In this document: positions 20,842 to 32,968 of the stretch, piece by piece
How positions within the stretch are numbered: position 1 is the first letter of the stretch
Layout of the letters: every line of letters begins with the position of its first letter
Assembly (NCBI GenBank): GCA_905331475.1
Contig: CAJNYU010002707.1
Location: 46,650-110,649, forward strand
Source: Rotaria socialis
Taxonomy: Eukaryota > Rotifera > Eurotatoria > Philodinida > Philodinidae
DNA: 64,000 nucleotides
Direction of reading: 5' to 3'
Program-made: the position numbers and the translations under genes
The notes under the pieces: model-generated
The model's input: only the letters and a program-made list of their open reading frames with translations
Database searches by the model: none
What the model was told of the DNA's origin: nothing

Positions 20842-23811
20842 ATGCCTAACACGCCTCGTGAAAAATGTGTGATGTGTGAAAAAAGTTTTGATCAAGTCGA
20901 AATACGTACGATCGGAGACGGGCTTTTACGTGTTTATGTTGCTGTGCGCGCGTCAAAGCGTATATTTTCAGAAGAGTATATTTGTCAACGGTGTCGATGG
21001 CAATTTTTCAATTGGTTACGTTTGATGGAAGGTGACTTTGATCGATTTTGTTCACGTGACAAAAGTGATAATGAATTCTTAACCAATGATGACGATAAAA
21101 CTGTAATATATATATTTTTTCTTTCCTATGCTATAGCAATAATATTTAGGCCATGGTTGTTGATAACTATGAGGAACGAATTATGGAATCAAGCGTTCAA
21201 ACTGATCCGCAGACACCAAGAATTAGTATTCCTGTTTTTAGGTGCTCAAAAAGTCATCAGTGAGCTATTTTTTACCTTCATGCTTGATAGATTGTTTTAT
21301 TTGTTCAGATCTTGTGTTGTATGTGGTATTGAGATAATATCGGCTAAAGTGCTATCATCTGTCCAACGGACGATGATCTTTTTGAAACGTGGTGTTTTTG
21401 TTTCTCCCGGATCGCGTTGTTGTTCTGAACATGTAGTCAAGAAACAGCTCACCGTTGAATCTTTCGATAAGATTTGTATATCTAAAACTGATTGTTGGAC
21501 ACTTGATTCATTCGGATTACAAGTATTGCTCACGGATATACGATCAATGTTGCTTCAACAAAACAGTTTTAATTTTGATGATCCAACATCGTTGAACGAA
21601 GAAGCATACAAAACTATTGTCGGACTGACAAAAGGTATTCATATGTGAAACGCTTATATTTTGAAAAATGAATTCTAAAAGTTCCTATTTTGAACAAATG
21701 ATTCCACGTTTATCAGTTGAAGGTTGTCTGAATGAAATTTTCTTACTTTTTAAAGAAAAGTTTCAGCTTTTTTAAAGTCAATTTAAATTAATCACATATC
21801 TGACTCTTACTGTATCGTTTTACGTAGCTAAAGGCTTCACTATAGAGAAACATAGTGAATATAGTTATTTTATGGGTATGAAATGAAAAAGTCAATTTCA
21901 GAATATTAGATAGAAAAGAAAAGTCTGACTGTAGTTTCTTGTTTCATTATTCAGAAATAATCGAAGGTTGATTTTATCCTCCGACTGACAAGTAGAATTG
22001 CTCGATTGTCATGAATTGAGTATGTTTAATTAGTTTTTTCAATGATTTCTGATTTCCTTCACAATAAATTCAATTTATTTAGTCATTTTAATAATTATAT
22101 TACAGATCAATTCAATGATCTTATTGGAACCGTGTCCTCGATGAGAAACTCTCATACACGTTCTATTCGTACAGCTGTAGCAATATTTCTCGCAAAGATG
22201 CGTCTATCTTTGAGCAATCGACTATTAGCCATTCTATTTCATATAGATAATAAACGCAACGTCTCTCATATCATCAGTCAAGTACGTATAGCATTGATGA
22301 AAGATTTTGTTCCGGTTCACTTGGGTCTTCATCATATTGATCGAGTAACCGCCATTAATCAACATCAAACTGCGATTGCCACAATCCTTCACACTACGAA
22401 ACCTCAACAGCTTTGTGTGGTGGCTGACTCAACATATCTGTTTATACAGAAATCGAGCGACAATAAGTTTCAAAGAAGGTCTTATTCAATGCATAAGCAT
22501 CGACATTTGGTTAAGCCGATGATACTTACTACCACAGTGAGTTATTCATGTAACATGAAAAATAATTCAAAATATGAGTCCGGATTTTTTAAACTCATTA
22601 ATTGACTTCTCAATGATATTTTTTCTGTAGGACGGTTATATTCTATGTGTGATGGGTCCCTTCCTATCTGACTATAAAAACAACGATGCATCAATATTTA
22701 AGCATTGCGTCTATAACAATGAACAAGATATTCTGAATTGGCTACACGATGATGATGTTTTAATTCTCGATCGAGGTTTTCGTGATACGGTTCGAGCAAT
22801 GAAACAATTTGGGTTTCAGGTCGCTATGCCCAGTTTTCTAAACGGACGAAAACAATTTTCCCTCGAAGAGGCGAATCTCAATCGTTGCATTACTAAAGTT
22901 CGATGGATAGTAGAGAGTGGTAGGGCTTATGCGTAAGCAACGTTAGCTAAAAACTTTTTTATTCAGTGAATGCGCAACTCAAGCAATGGAAATATTTTAG
23001 TCAAACTATTCCGAACTCATCTCTGTGCTTCCTTAGTAATTATATTGATATAACTTGCGCATTAATCAATGCTTATGGTTCACGTTGTGTGCAAGATATA
23101 CATTCGGGCACTGAAATGGCTACTCAAATGCTTCAAAAGTGTCAAACAACAAATCCTGTTCCATTGCGTCTTCTTGAATTGCTAGAAACAAAATTGCAGT
23201 GGAAAAAATACGACGCGCAACTGTTAATTTTCCCAGAACTCACAGAACAAGAGCTACGAAACTTATGCTACGGTAAAAAAGTGATTTATTTAACCTAACC
23301 TAAAATTTGTTTTATAGGAACTTATCAAATCAAACAAGCGAAATCCTACATTAGAGAACATCTCACGCAATCTCCTCTTGTGGACAACGACATGGAATTT
23401 ATCATCGAACTTTGTGCACAACACAATGATCTTGTACGAGCTCGCTTTGAATCCCGTCATTGTAACAACAAAAATCACATCGCTACCGTACAATTCAAGC
23501 TCTATACAGAGTCCCCTATTTCTGGCTGGTATTGTACCTGTGCATCAGGGTGGCGTGATGTGGGATGCTGCGCTCACGTGGCGGCTTTGCTATGGCATCT
23601 TGGTGTTCGACGAGCAAACATCAACGAAAACACTCACCCGCTTTCAGCTGGTCACCTTTTTGCGTCGATAGACGACAGCATGCAATTTTCAGAAGTAGAG
23701 GAGAGCGATGAAGATCAGGACGATAATGATAACGATAATCATGTATATAGTGTTGCTAGCAACAGTACCAATAGTGATTATAGCACTACTGATGAAGAAG
23801 TCGTCGATTGA
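20842..23811 (+). CDS. Transposase: zinc-binding N terminus, DDE_Tnp_4 core, SWIM finger; seven exons
   Basis: Exons 20842-21102, 21150-21259, 21309-21634, 22106-22536, 22631-22919, 22967-23272 and 23318-23811 join in frame through GT-AG introns to give 738 residues with no internal stop. The N terminus carries paired CxxC motifs (CVMC...CQRC, residues 9-50) and a second cysteine cluster (SCVVCG...RCCSEH). The catalytic acidic residues are Asp340 (VVADST), Asp423 (ILDRGFRD) and Glu471 (RWIVES). Residues such as HKHRHLVKPM and DGYILCVMGPF are typical of DDE_Tnp_4 proteins. The C-terminal SWIM finger (WYCTCASGWRDVGCCAH, about 645-662) is followed by an acidic Ser/Asp tail. SWIM fingers are usually met in Mutator-like transposases, so this arrangement is notable. 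It should catalyse cut-and-paste of the surrounding element. Exon joins are my inference but each restores family-like sequence (for example VESVNAQLKQW). Confidence 0.88.
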
Positions 23812-23859
23812 GACACTTCAAAATCAAGACGTTTCTATTTCACGAATCTTTTCCACTCA

Positions 23860-24810
23860 TCACATGTAAATCTGTTCACTATAAATAGAACAGCTAATGA
23901 GAGCAAAAGAACAAGATGTGAAAATATCATTTTTCTAACTTTTTCTAGTAGAACTTAGCAACTGAACTGTTCACATCTACATACAGATAGTAGATGACGT
24001 GACAACATCCAATATACATAATCGAAACTCATAAAATTCATTTTTCCGATGTCATAAAACACTTATTCATTCATAACATATACATTTTGATGTAAACAAA
24101 ATAGACAAAAGTAACCGACTATAAAATCTATTTGGAATTTTTCGATCTTTTTCCCCCGATGATAACATATTTTCAGTTTCAAATATATTCTATTTTGTAG
24201 TGCTTGAAAATGTCTATCGATTGATATAGATGAGAAAAACGATCCATTTCAATTTTCACTTAACATTTCTGTCGAAATATGAAGAAAAAAAAAAGATTGT
24301 AAAAGTAATTGGGCAATGATTATCAAGTGGCCAATGTTTTTTGACTTTCATAATGATTCTATATTGTAGTGCTTAAAAATGTCTATCGATTGATATAGAT
24401 GAGAAAAATGGCCCATTTCAATTTTCGCCAAAAATTTTCGTCGAAATATGAAGAAAAATGGAAAAAATGATAGTTTGTGATGGTTTTCGCCCAATGACCA
24501 TGAATTTTCTAATTTATTTTTACTTTTCTAGTTATCCTATTTTGTAGTGCTTAAAAATGTCTATCGAATGGTAGGTAAGAGAACAGTTCTATTGTGATAT
24601 AGTTGTGTCGAAAATAGAAGAATGTTTCTAAGAGATATAGTCAAATAGTCAACTTTTGTTTGTGCCCATAACTTTTTTGAAATTCATTTTTTTCTTGACT
24701 GATTTAGTATCAAAATGCTTGTCTCAACGGCATCTTTCATTTCATATACAATTTGACTAGGTTTAGTTGAAAAAATCGAAATGGGCCGATAGGGTATCTT
24801 ATACGCCCCC
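23860..24810. repeat. Right terminal inverted repeat
   Basis: Inverse of 19741-20697, starting after the transposase stop and ending ...GGGTATCTTATACGCCCCC. Similarity between the arms is very high, suggesting recent activity or gene conversion. Confidence 0.85.
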
Positions 24811-24829
24811 GGCCTTTTATTTTTTCAAT

Positions 24830-25085
24830 TAAATAATACCAAAATTTTATTTTTTCATTCGAGTAATAAATATTTTTATTTCAAACAATAAATAATTTCA
24901 AAATAACTCAAATTTTATTTTCATTTCACTACTAAATAAATTAATTTTACTAATAAATATTTTTATGAAAATGATACAAAATTTTATTTTTTCATTTAAG
25001 TTATAAATATTTTCAAAACGACACAATTAATTTTTTTCACTTTAATAATTAATATTTTTTGCGAAAAATAATTTTTATTTAATTC
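24830..25085. repeat. Degenerate AT-rich tandem repeat
   Basis: Roughly 50-70-bp units of AAAATTTTATTTTTTCATT...AATAAATATTTTT. It separates the transposon from the NHL gene; no coding content. Confidence 0.6.
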
Positions 25086-25264
25086 ATTTATTTTCATTTA
25101 ACAAATAAATAAAAGAAGAAGAAGAAAAGAAACATGACGTAATTTTATATTTTAGCCTTTTTCTTTCCTTTGAAGCGAAAGAGTAAAAGAAAATCTCGTT
25201 TTTTTGTTCATTGATTTCAAAGTATAGAAAAAGAAACGAACAAAGAAAAAACAATTCATAAGTC

Positions 25265-26179
25265 TTATTCGATAGAAAATCGTTGAACACGATTATTCAC
25301 ATGTCCGACGACATAGAGACTACCATGTCGATCGAAAGACAAACCAAGGGGGTAGCTGAGCTGATTTGCTCCTTCTCCTTTGCCATTTCCACCCACAATT
25401 ACAGTGCCTTGTTTCTTGTCTCCTTGAGTCCAACGCATTACACGATGATTCCCCGAGTCTGCTACATAGCGTGTACCCAACGTATCAACGAAGATTCCAT
25501 TAGGATAAGACAATTGTGTCAGAGCATTCCGTTTGTCTTGTCCTCCTGCGGCCACAATCCCTTCTTTTGCACCTTTATTCCATTTCGTTACACGATGATT
25601 GTTGTTGTCTGATACGTACACTGAATGATCTCGATCGATAAAGAGATATGTCGGTCCGTCGAGTTGATTGGGACCATCACCTTCACCATTTCCACCAGCT
25701 ACGAGAGTGTAATTCTTCTCACCCAATTGATATCGTCTTACGTCATGTTTTCGTTCGTCAGAGACGTAGAGATATCTCTGTTCATCCATAGCGACTCCAT
25801 AACAATCGTTGTTGTCGATGAGTATTTCACCTTGTGTTGTACCACTACGACGAGACCATCGTACAACTCTTCGATTCCCTTGATCACAAATAATGAGACT
25901 ATCCGTCTCTTTGTCAATTAATACATCAGTTGGACCATTCAATTGATGTAATCCATTTCCTTCGTCTTTACCACCAGCAACAACTTGTCCATTCGTTGTA
26001 TCACCGTTCTTCCATTGCATGATACGATGATTCACGTGGTCCGCAATAACCACTGTTTGATCATCATCAACGAAGAGACCATAAGGCAAGTAGAGTTGAT
26101 TAGTGACATCCCCTTGCCCGTTACCTCCAGCAGCAGTCACTCCGTCCTGCTTCCATGTGGCATTAGCAGGAATGTTAAC
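25265..26179 (-). CDS. NHL-repeat beta-propeller protein (5' exon missing)
   Basis: One exon on the minus strand, starting at an acceptor (TTCTCTTCTAG, ending 26180) and stopping at 25265. Its first residues are NIPANATWKQDG, so the ATG lies in an upstream exon I cannot find; an hAT relic at 26537 sits in that direction. The exon holds six NHL repeats, each of the type (Y/N)G(L/I)F(V/I)D...(V/I)AD..NHR(V/I)..W, enough for one closed six-bladed propeller. The GGNGxGxxxNQL linkers recur between blades. NHL propellers bind proteins, RNA or carbohydrate; stand-alone proteins of this kind are abundant in bdelloids, often with a signal or membrane segment in the N-terminal exon. Ligand unknown. If the 5' exon was lost to transposon insertion, this is a pseudogene. 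Confidence 0.75.
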   Translation of the reverse strand, partial: VNIPANATWKQDGVTAAGGNGQGDVTNQLYLPYGLFVDDDQTVVIADHVNHRIMQWKNGDTTNGQVVAGGKDEGNGLHQLNGPTDVLIDKETDSLIICDQGNRRVVRWSRRSGTTQGEILIDNNDCYGVAMDEQRYLYVSDERKHDVRRYQLGEKNYTLVAGGNGEGDGPNQLDGPTYLFIDRDHSVYVSDNNNHRVTKWNKGAKEGIVAAGGQDKRNALTQLSYPNGIFVDTLGTRYVADSGNHRVMRWTQGDKKQGTVIVGGNGKGEGANQLSYPLGLSFDRHGSLYVVGHVNNRVQRFSIE

Positions 26180-26536
26180 TAGAAGAGAAAACGTATCAGA
26201 ATAGAAGGAGATCTTTTTCTCTCTCGGGTATCAAGTAAAATTCTTTGAATAGATCATTCTTTTTTGCTAGAAATTCCTCAGAATAATCTATATACTGAAA
26301 GATATAGAAATCTAATGCTCTTTTCTTTTTGTTGTTTCCAATTATATACACTGTAAACTAGAAAATACATTATAGTGTATTAATGAAAGGTATTCTTGAA
26401 AACAATACGATATTCAATAAGATAGAAATTGGAAATTTTCAAATGTATAGAGTAAGATTTTATCCTCAAGAGAAACAACAATTAACTATATTGTTGTCTT
26501 CAGCAGAGATGCCAGGTGGGTGTGGGTGACCCATGG

Positions 26537-27482
26537 TAGCGGCGGGGCCAGGAATTTCGAACTGAGGGGGCTCAGCCCCAACCTATGAAAGTTTCATATA
26601 ATACAGTGCAAGTCTTTCGAATCCATTATACTATCTAAGAGTGCTTTTTTAATCTGAATAAAGAATCAAAACACGCGAATTCACGTTTAAAAAATATTAG
26701 TTATATTATATTTATTGATAATATCTTAATACACATATACAACTTAAAGCAATAAAATTCTGCAATTTTTATGGTTGCTCGAAAATTTATCAATTATACA
26801 CGTTCATAATTTATCTCAAAATCTCGCTCAATAGCCATTACTGTTAAATCACTTAAACATTCATTTGTCATTGAATTTCGAAGATAATTCTTAATTATTT
26901 TTATGTTTGAAAAAGATCTCTCACAAGTTACTTGTGAAATTGGCATAGTTATATGGCATTGGTTATCATTTTTAACGTTTGGGGAAATGCATCTGACATT
27001 GAAATTAATTCATTATACAATTCAATAACATTATTGATTTTTTTCGATTGAAGCATGGATTTAATAACAAGAAATTCATTTTTGAGTGCACTCGAATCTC
27101 TCCACCAATATGAAAGCAAAATTCATCGATAGCATCAATATTAAGAAAATTGGTACTATTTGGATAAACGGTAGAGATACTTTTCATCAATGATAATGTT
27201 TTCGATGAAAATCTATCATTTAGCTCTACCAACATGCAATCAATAACGTTTTTTAGATTGCATTTGTGGAGATTATGATTTAGGTTTAGGCAAGATTGGC
27301 AGAAGAGAGTTTTTGTATAGTTACGGTAAACAACCAATTAGAAACTGAAGGCAAATCTCTACGACGTAGTTATAGTAGTGTCGCAGTATTAATATCGGAA
27401 AAAATTAAACTCATTAAGAAATTTCTAAAAAAACATCTGAGGGGGCTCAGCCCACACTAGTCCCCCCGTGGCGCCGCCACTA
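26537..27482 (-). mobile_element. hAT transposon relic (946 bp) with 8-bp duplication
   Basis: Flanked by ACCCATGG (26529-26536) and ACCCGTGG (27483-27490), 7 of 8 matching. The inverted ends carry TAGYGGCGGSGCCA...GAGGGGGCTCAGCCC. On the minus strand the remains of the transposase C terminus are readable: LNDRFSSKTLSLMKSI (27240-27190) and the dimerisation motif VTCERSFS.IKIIKNYLR (about 26950-26880). Frames are broken and the catalytic region is gone, so it cannot move itself. Confidence 0.8.
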
Positions 27483-27488
27483 ACCCGT

Positions 27489-28774
27489 GGGTCAACCCTA
27501 ACCCAACCCAATGTAGCCCTCCGATAATTTGAGAATTTTAAACCCTGACCCATCTGTCAAACTTAACGTGTATGAACCCAATCGAGACCAATCGAGACCA
27601 ACCCTCGGGTTAGCCCATGAATAATATATATATTGTAAAATCATTCACAAAAAGTGTTTTTTGAATGCAGATCAGAGATGCGATCGGTTAAGGTTTTTTT
27701 TTAACCGAACCGAACCGAAAAATTTGTACAATTTTCAAATTTCTTTAAGAAATTTCTTTATCCAGCTTTAGTAAGAGAAAATATTACAATTATAAAAAAA
27801 ACGAGAACAATGCTAGGAGCTTTTTATTTTTTATTTTGTGGACCTCGTATATTTTTCCGAAGAAAATAGAGTGTAAGTTTAAAAGCGAGATTTTTTGCGG
27901 CTCCCCCCACCCCTCCATTTCAGAGATAAAACGTTAAAAGTGATCGTATGTACGTTCACTAATTAGAAAAAAAATGTAGTACTGTTCGATAGCTTGAGTT
28001 CACCACTACTTATATCACTAATTAAAATGAGATTTTTGCTTTGTATTTTTGAGTCATGCGAGTCTATATTTTCTATATGAACATATAATAATTATATAAC
28101 GATTTATTTCTTATATGAGCATATTAGAATTACGTTTTTATTATTTTTCTATCTTGAGGGTGTCAATTTACAGTTGATTTTATTTAAATTTAACTTCGTG
28201 AAAAGTTAATTCTAAATTAAATTGCTACGAGGAAAATACGTGACTTCAACACAGTAGTAAATATACTAAACGAGAGGAAGAAGACCTAGTATTTTAAAAG
28301 TTAATATTTGTTCATAATAGTCAAAATTTCTCTACAGATTATGCAGGCTCTGGCACCTTTCTTCTTCAAAAACATCGGGATGCTCATAACTATATATATT
28401 TCATAACAAAATTCGTAGAAGAATGACTATATAGCTTTAACTTTATCAGATATTTGACTTTAAATAGTAGCAATCAAGTCAAGAACTATGTTTATCTACT
28501 CGATTTCAAAATTTAATTAAATTTAACTTTTCTTTTAAAAAAGAATTTTATTTATTAATAATTTAAATGTGACACCCCTATTTCCTATGATCACAAAATA
28601 TTTTTTTGCTAGAATCTTTTTCGCGTTCTCTTAAATCTAAGTAATTAGAAGATTTCTGTGCCATTAATTTGCCGTTTCAGATATTTAGAGAAGCACACAT
28701 CCTTCCTTATTCACAGATTTGCGTTTTGCTTTTTATAGAATTCCCTTTTGTTCATGAGAATGATAATCTGAGTA
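27489..28774. other. Gene-free stretch with GGGTTA-like repeat at the start
   Basis: 27489-27620 is rich in AACCCTAACCCAACCC / CGGGTTAGCCC phrases and may be a MITE end rather than telomere. 27850-27925 (GAAAATAGAGTGTAAGTTTAAAAGCGAG) recurs at 36845-36920, marking another small repeat family. No gene seen. Confidence 0.4.
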
Positions 28775-29400
28775 CATAGGTGACGGAAAGATTTCAATCT
28801 AGGGTAGGCTCAATTTTCCAGCGAAATGATGTCAGGAAGATAGTGAGAAAATGGCGCTCATCATATTTTTTCAATGCTAGACGCCATACACTTTCCTGCT
28901 AGATTTTGATTCTGTATAAGTGTGATAGCTTTTAGAGTGCTTTATTTTTTTGAGATAAAACAAGAAATAACGAAGTATCACAGAACAACTACTTAAAAAA
29001 TAAAACGAATCTAAAATATAATAAACCCACACAGTACCAAAAAATGTTTTTCTATTTTCATTCTTTGAAATAAAATCAGAACAGACGCTCTTTAAATCAA
29101 GTAAATCGAATTTATCTTTATGAATGTGAGGAATAATAACGTGATTTAAACGTTGTTGACTCATTGTGCAGCGTAAATACGTTTTTATTCTATTAAGAAC
29201 ACAGAGCGATCTTTCGGCAGTGGCTGTTGTTACAGGTACTGTCAAATATAATGTTGTGTAATAATGCGTCATCTGTCATGACAACAAAAACTGAACTATA
29301 AGAAGATACGTTTACATGTAATAGAGCCTACCCAAGCGTTTAATTCTTATAGTTTGAGCCTATCCAAGTCTACCCACGCCAAATGGCTCCGCCGCCTATG
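28775..29400 (-). mobile_element. hAT transposon relic, same family as 3500-4041
   Basis: Ends CATAGGTGACGG and CCGCCGCCTATG, with GGGTAGGCTCAA / TTGAGCCTATCC subterminal tracts. On the minus strand 29272-29050 encodes the hAT C-terminal dimerisation domain (TATAERSLCVLNRIKTYLR, then RLNHVIIPHIHKD). It supplies the transposase relic for the MITE at 3500-4041. The target duplication is degenerate (TCTGAGTA and TGTTAGTA at best). Confidence 0.75.
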
Positions 29401-30426
29401 TTAGTAGTAAGCGAGCGCACTTAAATATTACAACAGTTGTCGAGGAGTTACCTGGAGATTTCACACCAAATCAGAATGTTCGCGGAAAATTATCAAGATG
29501 CCCTCGGAGAGACTATAACATTAGTTGATCACATCAGCTCATGCAAATCACCAACGTAATCTATATATGAGTGTATAATTATGGATAGATAAATGCATAG
29601 ACATAGGAGTGGCCACTCGTTATATAACGCGCATTTTCCCTTTTTCAACAGATAGGGAAATATAAAATGAAATCGAGAAAGAGAAAAGAGCGAATATATA
29701 AAAGGACGAGAAATTGGTGGGTGTGAGTGGGCATTTTTTTAGTTAGGGTAGTAACAAGAAGGAGAATACTTAGAAGGTTAGAAACAGTAGTTACATAGTT
29801 AGAGATATCAAATGAAAGATAAGGATCATTACCGTGGTACTGTTGTATCACAATCATTCTTTTTATAATTTACGTCTCAACACTCAACTTATCTCATTTA
29901 TACCAGTTTATTGTTCATTGTGTGTATTCATCTTATTATTCAAATAAACATCAGTGAATTCGTAACGTTATATTTTAACTCATTGATTTATCTACGAATA
30001 GGTACTGACCAAAAAAAATATTTCGTTACAATTTCCTATTTAGAAAATCGCACACATTTCTTACAATCTAGAATATGCTTGTGTGCCAAGAAGTACGTTT
30101 CTCGTAAAGACGAGATTAGATAGGGGTTATATAAACCACTGGACGTCCGCTCATAAGTCATAGAACTAATGGACATCCTTGTATATGACGACACATAATC
30201 ACCCTCAAGAACAATACGTAATCGTTCCCTGTATTCTTTTCTTTCTCTATATCTTTTTGTCTCTATGTATCTTCTCTCTCTAGTATATAAACTCGCGTTA
30301 TATGTGAAATAGACAGCAGTATAAGAAGAGTAATATTAGAGCAGTAGAAAGGCCGTTGAGTCGAGTTCACTTCTAAACAAGTCAAGTTCCAAGAAGATCG
30401 TGTGGAATTGTTGTTAATATTATACA
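29401..30426 (-). mobile_element. LTR-retrotransposon fragment(s), minus strand
   Basis: Read on the minus strand, a unit starts TGTATAATATTAACAACA at 30426, passes a TATA-like TTATATAACCCC region (30140-30120) and the phrase ACGTACTTCTTGGCACA (about 30100), then meets another LTR-like start TGTAACGAAATATT near 30031 that resembles 62409. The same phrases occur at 33873-34136 and 48061-48481. No gag or pol coding sequence was found. A telomere-like tract (GGTGGGTGTGAGTGGG) lies inside at 29717-29736. Confidence 0.55.
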
Positions 30427-31982
30427 CCCAAGTGAGCAAAAGACTGGTTAAATGACTAGTCTTTTTTCTAGTCAAGTTGACCCGTCCCGTCTAGTCTTTG
30501 TCTCAAAAATTACTCGTCCACGACTAGTTCGAGGTTTTATCCGTCATGCAAATGCATCCTAGTACTCTGATTGACGACTAGTCATAAAATCTAGTAAGAG
30601 TAGTCGTGACGAGTGTCCGTGTCGCCCGTCCGCAAATGGTTTATAAATGAAAAATTAAGGGCGTCTGGGACGAGTATACAACCAGCTCGAGCCTTATATA
30701 GTGGACGAGTCTGGACTAGTCTGAATGAAAATATGTAAGGATGAAGATTCGATTCGAACATGTATGCAATGTGACACTTACCCGTCGCCAGAATCATTGA
30801 GCCATATGATCCTGAAGTCATATTCTACACACTCATGATCATTCTAAGATGTTATTTAATACAATTTTTACTCCGAATTTTTAATTTTATGTATCAATAA
30901 AAATTATCTTTTACCGAAACGCAATTACTTTAGATAACATTAAATAAAAATAAATTAAGAAGATTTTATAATTTTTTCGAAAAATATATTTTGATTTATA
31001 AGCAAGTGCGATTAATTAGTTCGGCTTTAAAAACATTAATTTGAGTATAAAAATAAAAATAATTTATACCTGGAAGAAACTAGATTTTTTCATACTATTT
31101 TTATTTTATTTCATACTTGAAAATCTCAGTACATTCATATAACAAATAATTTATTTTAGCTTAATTTAAAATTATTGCAATTGATATTTAACATAAACTA
31201 ACATTATATTTTGATATGAGCGATTTAGATGCTTCTCAATTTTTTTAAAATTACCACCTATCACAATTCAAAAAAAACAATATATATATAAATTAGCACT
31301 CCTAGATACGAGATGAATTTTGTTATTAGTACTAACCCCTACTATTTTATGTTTTGATACACTCTTAAACTTTTAGCATATGCTAATGCAAAATAAAATA
31401 AAATATATCAAGACAGGGATGCACGCAATATATTAAATCTTTTCGAATGCACAATTGATGACAACAGACTCTCTAATTGTACTTCTAGGTAGAAAAAAAT
31501 TCGGCAAGCATTGAGTAAAATAAACACTTCTAAAAAACGGACTAGTCATGAGGTGTCCAAAAGATGCTTCAGACTGGTCAATACCGTGTACGTCGGTTTG
31601 TTTCTCATTTTCTATGCATGGATAGGAGTCAATATATAAGTTTAGACTATATATACTTACGGCAGTCTATTTCAGTATCCTAGTCTCCCGTCAGGATGTC
31701 CGTCATATCTCAAACACTGTCGGGCTGGATGTTCAAATCCACCGTGTAACCTCTGTTTTTAATCTTCTTACTAGTCTGGACTAGATCAACAGACAACACG
31801 GACTACACATAACTGGGCTCAAGGACATTTCAGACTAGTACAGACGTGTTTGTAAGACACTCCTCAGTAAGCTGACTAGACAAGACGGGTATGCAAGACG
31901 TTTCAGACTAGACTTGACGGCAGCTGCGGACATTTCTGACTAGTCATGCTGGCAGTCCCCCTTCATTTTTTGCTTACTTGGG
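30427..31982. mobile_element. CCCAAGTG-ended transposon, full-length copy (1556 bp)
   Basis: Inverted ends CCCAAGTGAGCAAAA and TTTTTTGCTTACTTGGG. The first 580 bp duplicate 14029-14607. Both ends are packed with GACTAGTC / CTAGTCTGGACTAGTC motifs; the right 450 bp (31530-31950) hold about ten. No transposase frame, so it is non-autonomous. The left end directly abuts the LTR start at 30426, and no target duplication is evident. Confidence 0.85.
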
Positions 31983-32007
31983 TTAAATCAATTCACAAAA
32001 TAGAAAT

Positions 32008-32677
32008 TTATATTTCTATATAACCAATCAACAAGAAATTTCTTATTTTCGATTCCTAATCTGAATCTTAATCTTTTCTTTATTATTCTTTTTCTTTCCT
32101 ATTTATACTATACAACCCACGCACACACACACAAGAGAGAGAGAAAGAAAAGAAACAAAGGAAGAAAAGGCATTTGCTTCTTCAACTAGACTATTTTGTA
32201 TATAAAGATGATGGTGCATCATTCTATAAATGCACTTAAATTCCAGTCGAAGAAACGATGCCATTATTTACGGCGTCACGCATGGGAGGACAGCAGACAC
32301 AATAGAGAGATATGCAGAGAGATGACAGAAAGAATGGAAAAGAGCGGTTGACGTATGTGCATCTCGAGTTGGATTGCACATATAAAAAATACATAGCGTA
32401 TAAAGACGAAACAAGAATGTATAAGAATAAATATATGAATAACTTGTTAGAGTACTCTCTAACACTTTCGATAGGGCTTATGAATATGCAGCGTATGATA
32501 CACCCTTTTAAAGTTGTTCAGTCGCATAAACGCTATGATAACCCTTTTTATTTCACCTTTTGATGAGTAGATAAAAGGGTTTATCGCATGCTGCTAAACG
32601 GTAGAAAAGGGTATATCATACGTTGCATTTTCATAAACGCTTTAAACGTTTATCATTCGGCGCTTTTTTTATCAGTG
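32008..32677 (+). repeat. Dispersed 650-700-bp repeat, copy 1
   Basis: Direct-orientation match to 41651-42345, from TTTCTATATAACCAATCAAC to ATTCGGCGCTTTTTTTATCAGTG. The second half carries AAAGGGTTTATCGCATGCTG-type palindromic pieces related to the MITE at 12991-13227. Short open frames in it are shared by both copies but encode nothing recognisable. Confidence 0.8.
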
Positions 32678-32968
32678 TATGGTCTTGGGTACAATCATAC
32701 AGACAGTTATCCGATTTATAAACAATCAAAATCTAGAAAGAAAATCAACTAACATACTTTTCAACCAGCTCACATTCATAAATAAAAAATTGAGACTGAA
32801 ATCTGATTGAAACGAGTTAAGCAATTTTTTTATTTTTTATAGTAATGAGGATTTAATCCATTTTGAAACGGTTTTTGTCAAAAAAGCGAAAAAATTTGAA
32901 ATGTCATGAATTATAAAAATGTCACGGACTGTAATCGATTAAAATTTTATAGTAGCTAGAGTCTAACC

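Larger units (their letters stand above)
19741..24810 (+). mobile_element. Complete 5.07-kb DNA transposon with about 950-bp inverted repeats
   Basis: The ends read GGGGGCGTATAAGATACCCT and its exact inverse; the inverted repeats run 19741-20697 and 23860-24810, inner borders near ACAGATTTACATGTGA. One intact transposase gene (20842-23811) lies between them. The element landed in the ribozyme array. I could not fix the target duplication: the flanks (AATAAAGGAC left, GGCCTTTTAT right) are themselves inverted, so the true termini may lie about 10 bp further out. By the transposase it belongs with the DDE_Tnp_4 group (PIF/Harbinger, ISL2EU and relatives). Confidence 0.9.

Noticed and set aside
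20689..20895. Minus-strand frame over the transposase start
   Set aside because: Shadow of the inverted repeat and exon 1; the plus-strand gene explains the region.
27489..27620. AACCCTAACCC-like repeats read as a vertebrate-type interstitial telomere
   Set aside because: Irregular and mixed with CCCAACC and GGGTTAG in both orientations; more likely the end of a small repeat element, and it differs from the TGTGGG type seen elsewhere.
31725..31750. tRNA-like B-box (TGTTCAAATCCA) suggesting a tRNA gene or SINE
   Set aside because: No A-box, acceptor stem or anticodon arm at the right distance; it lies inside the non-autonomous transposon.
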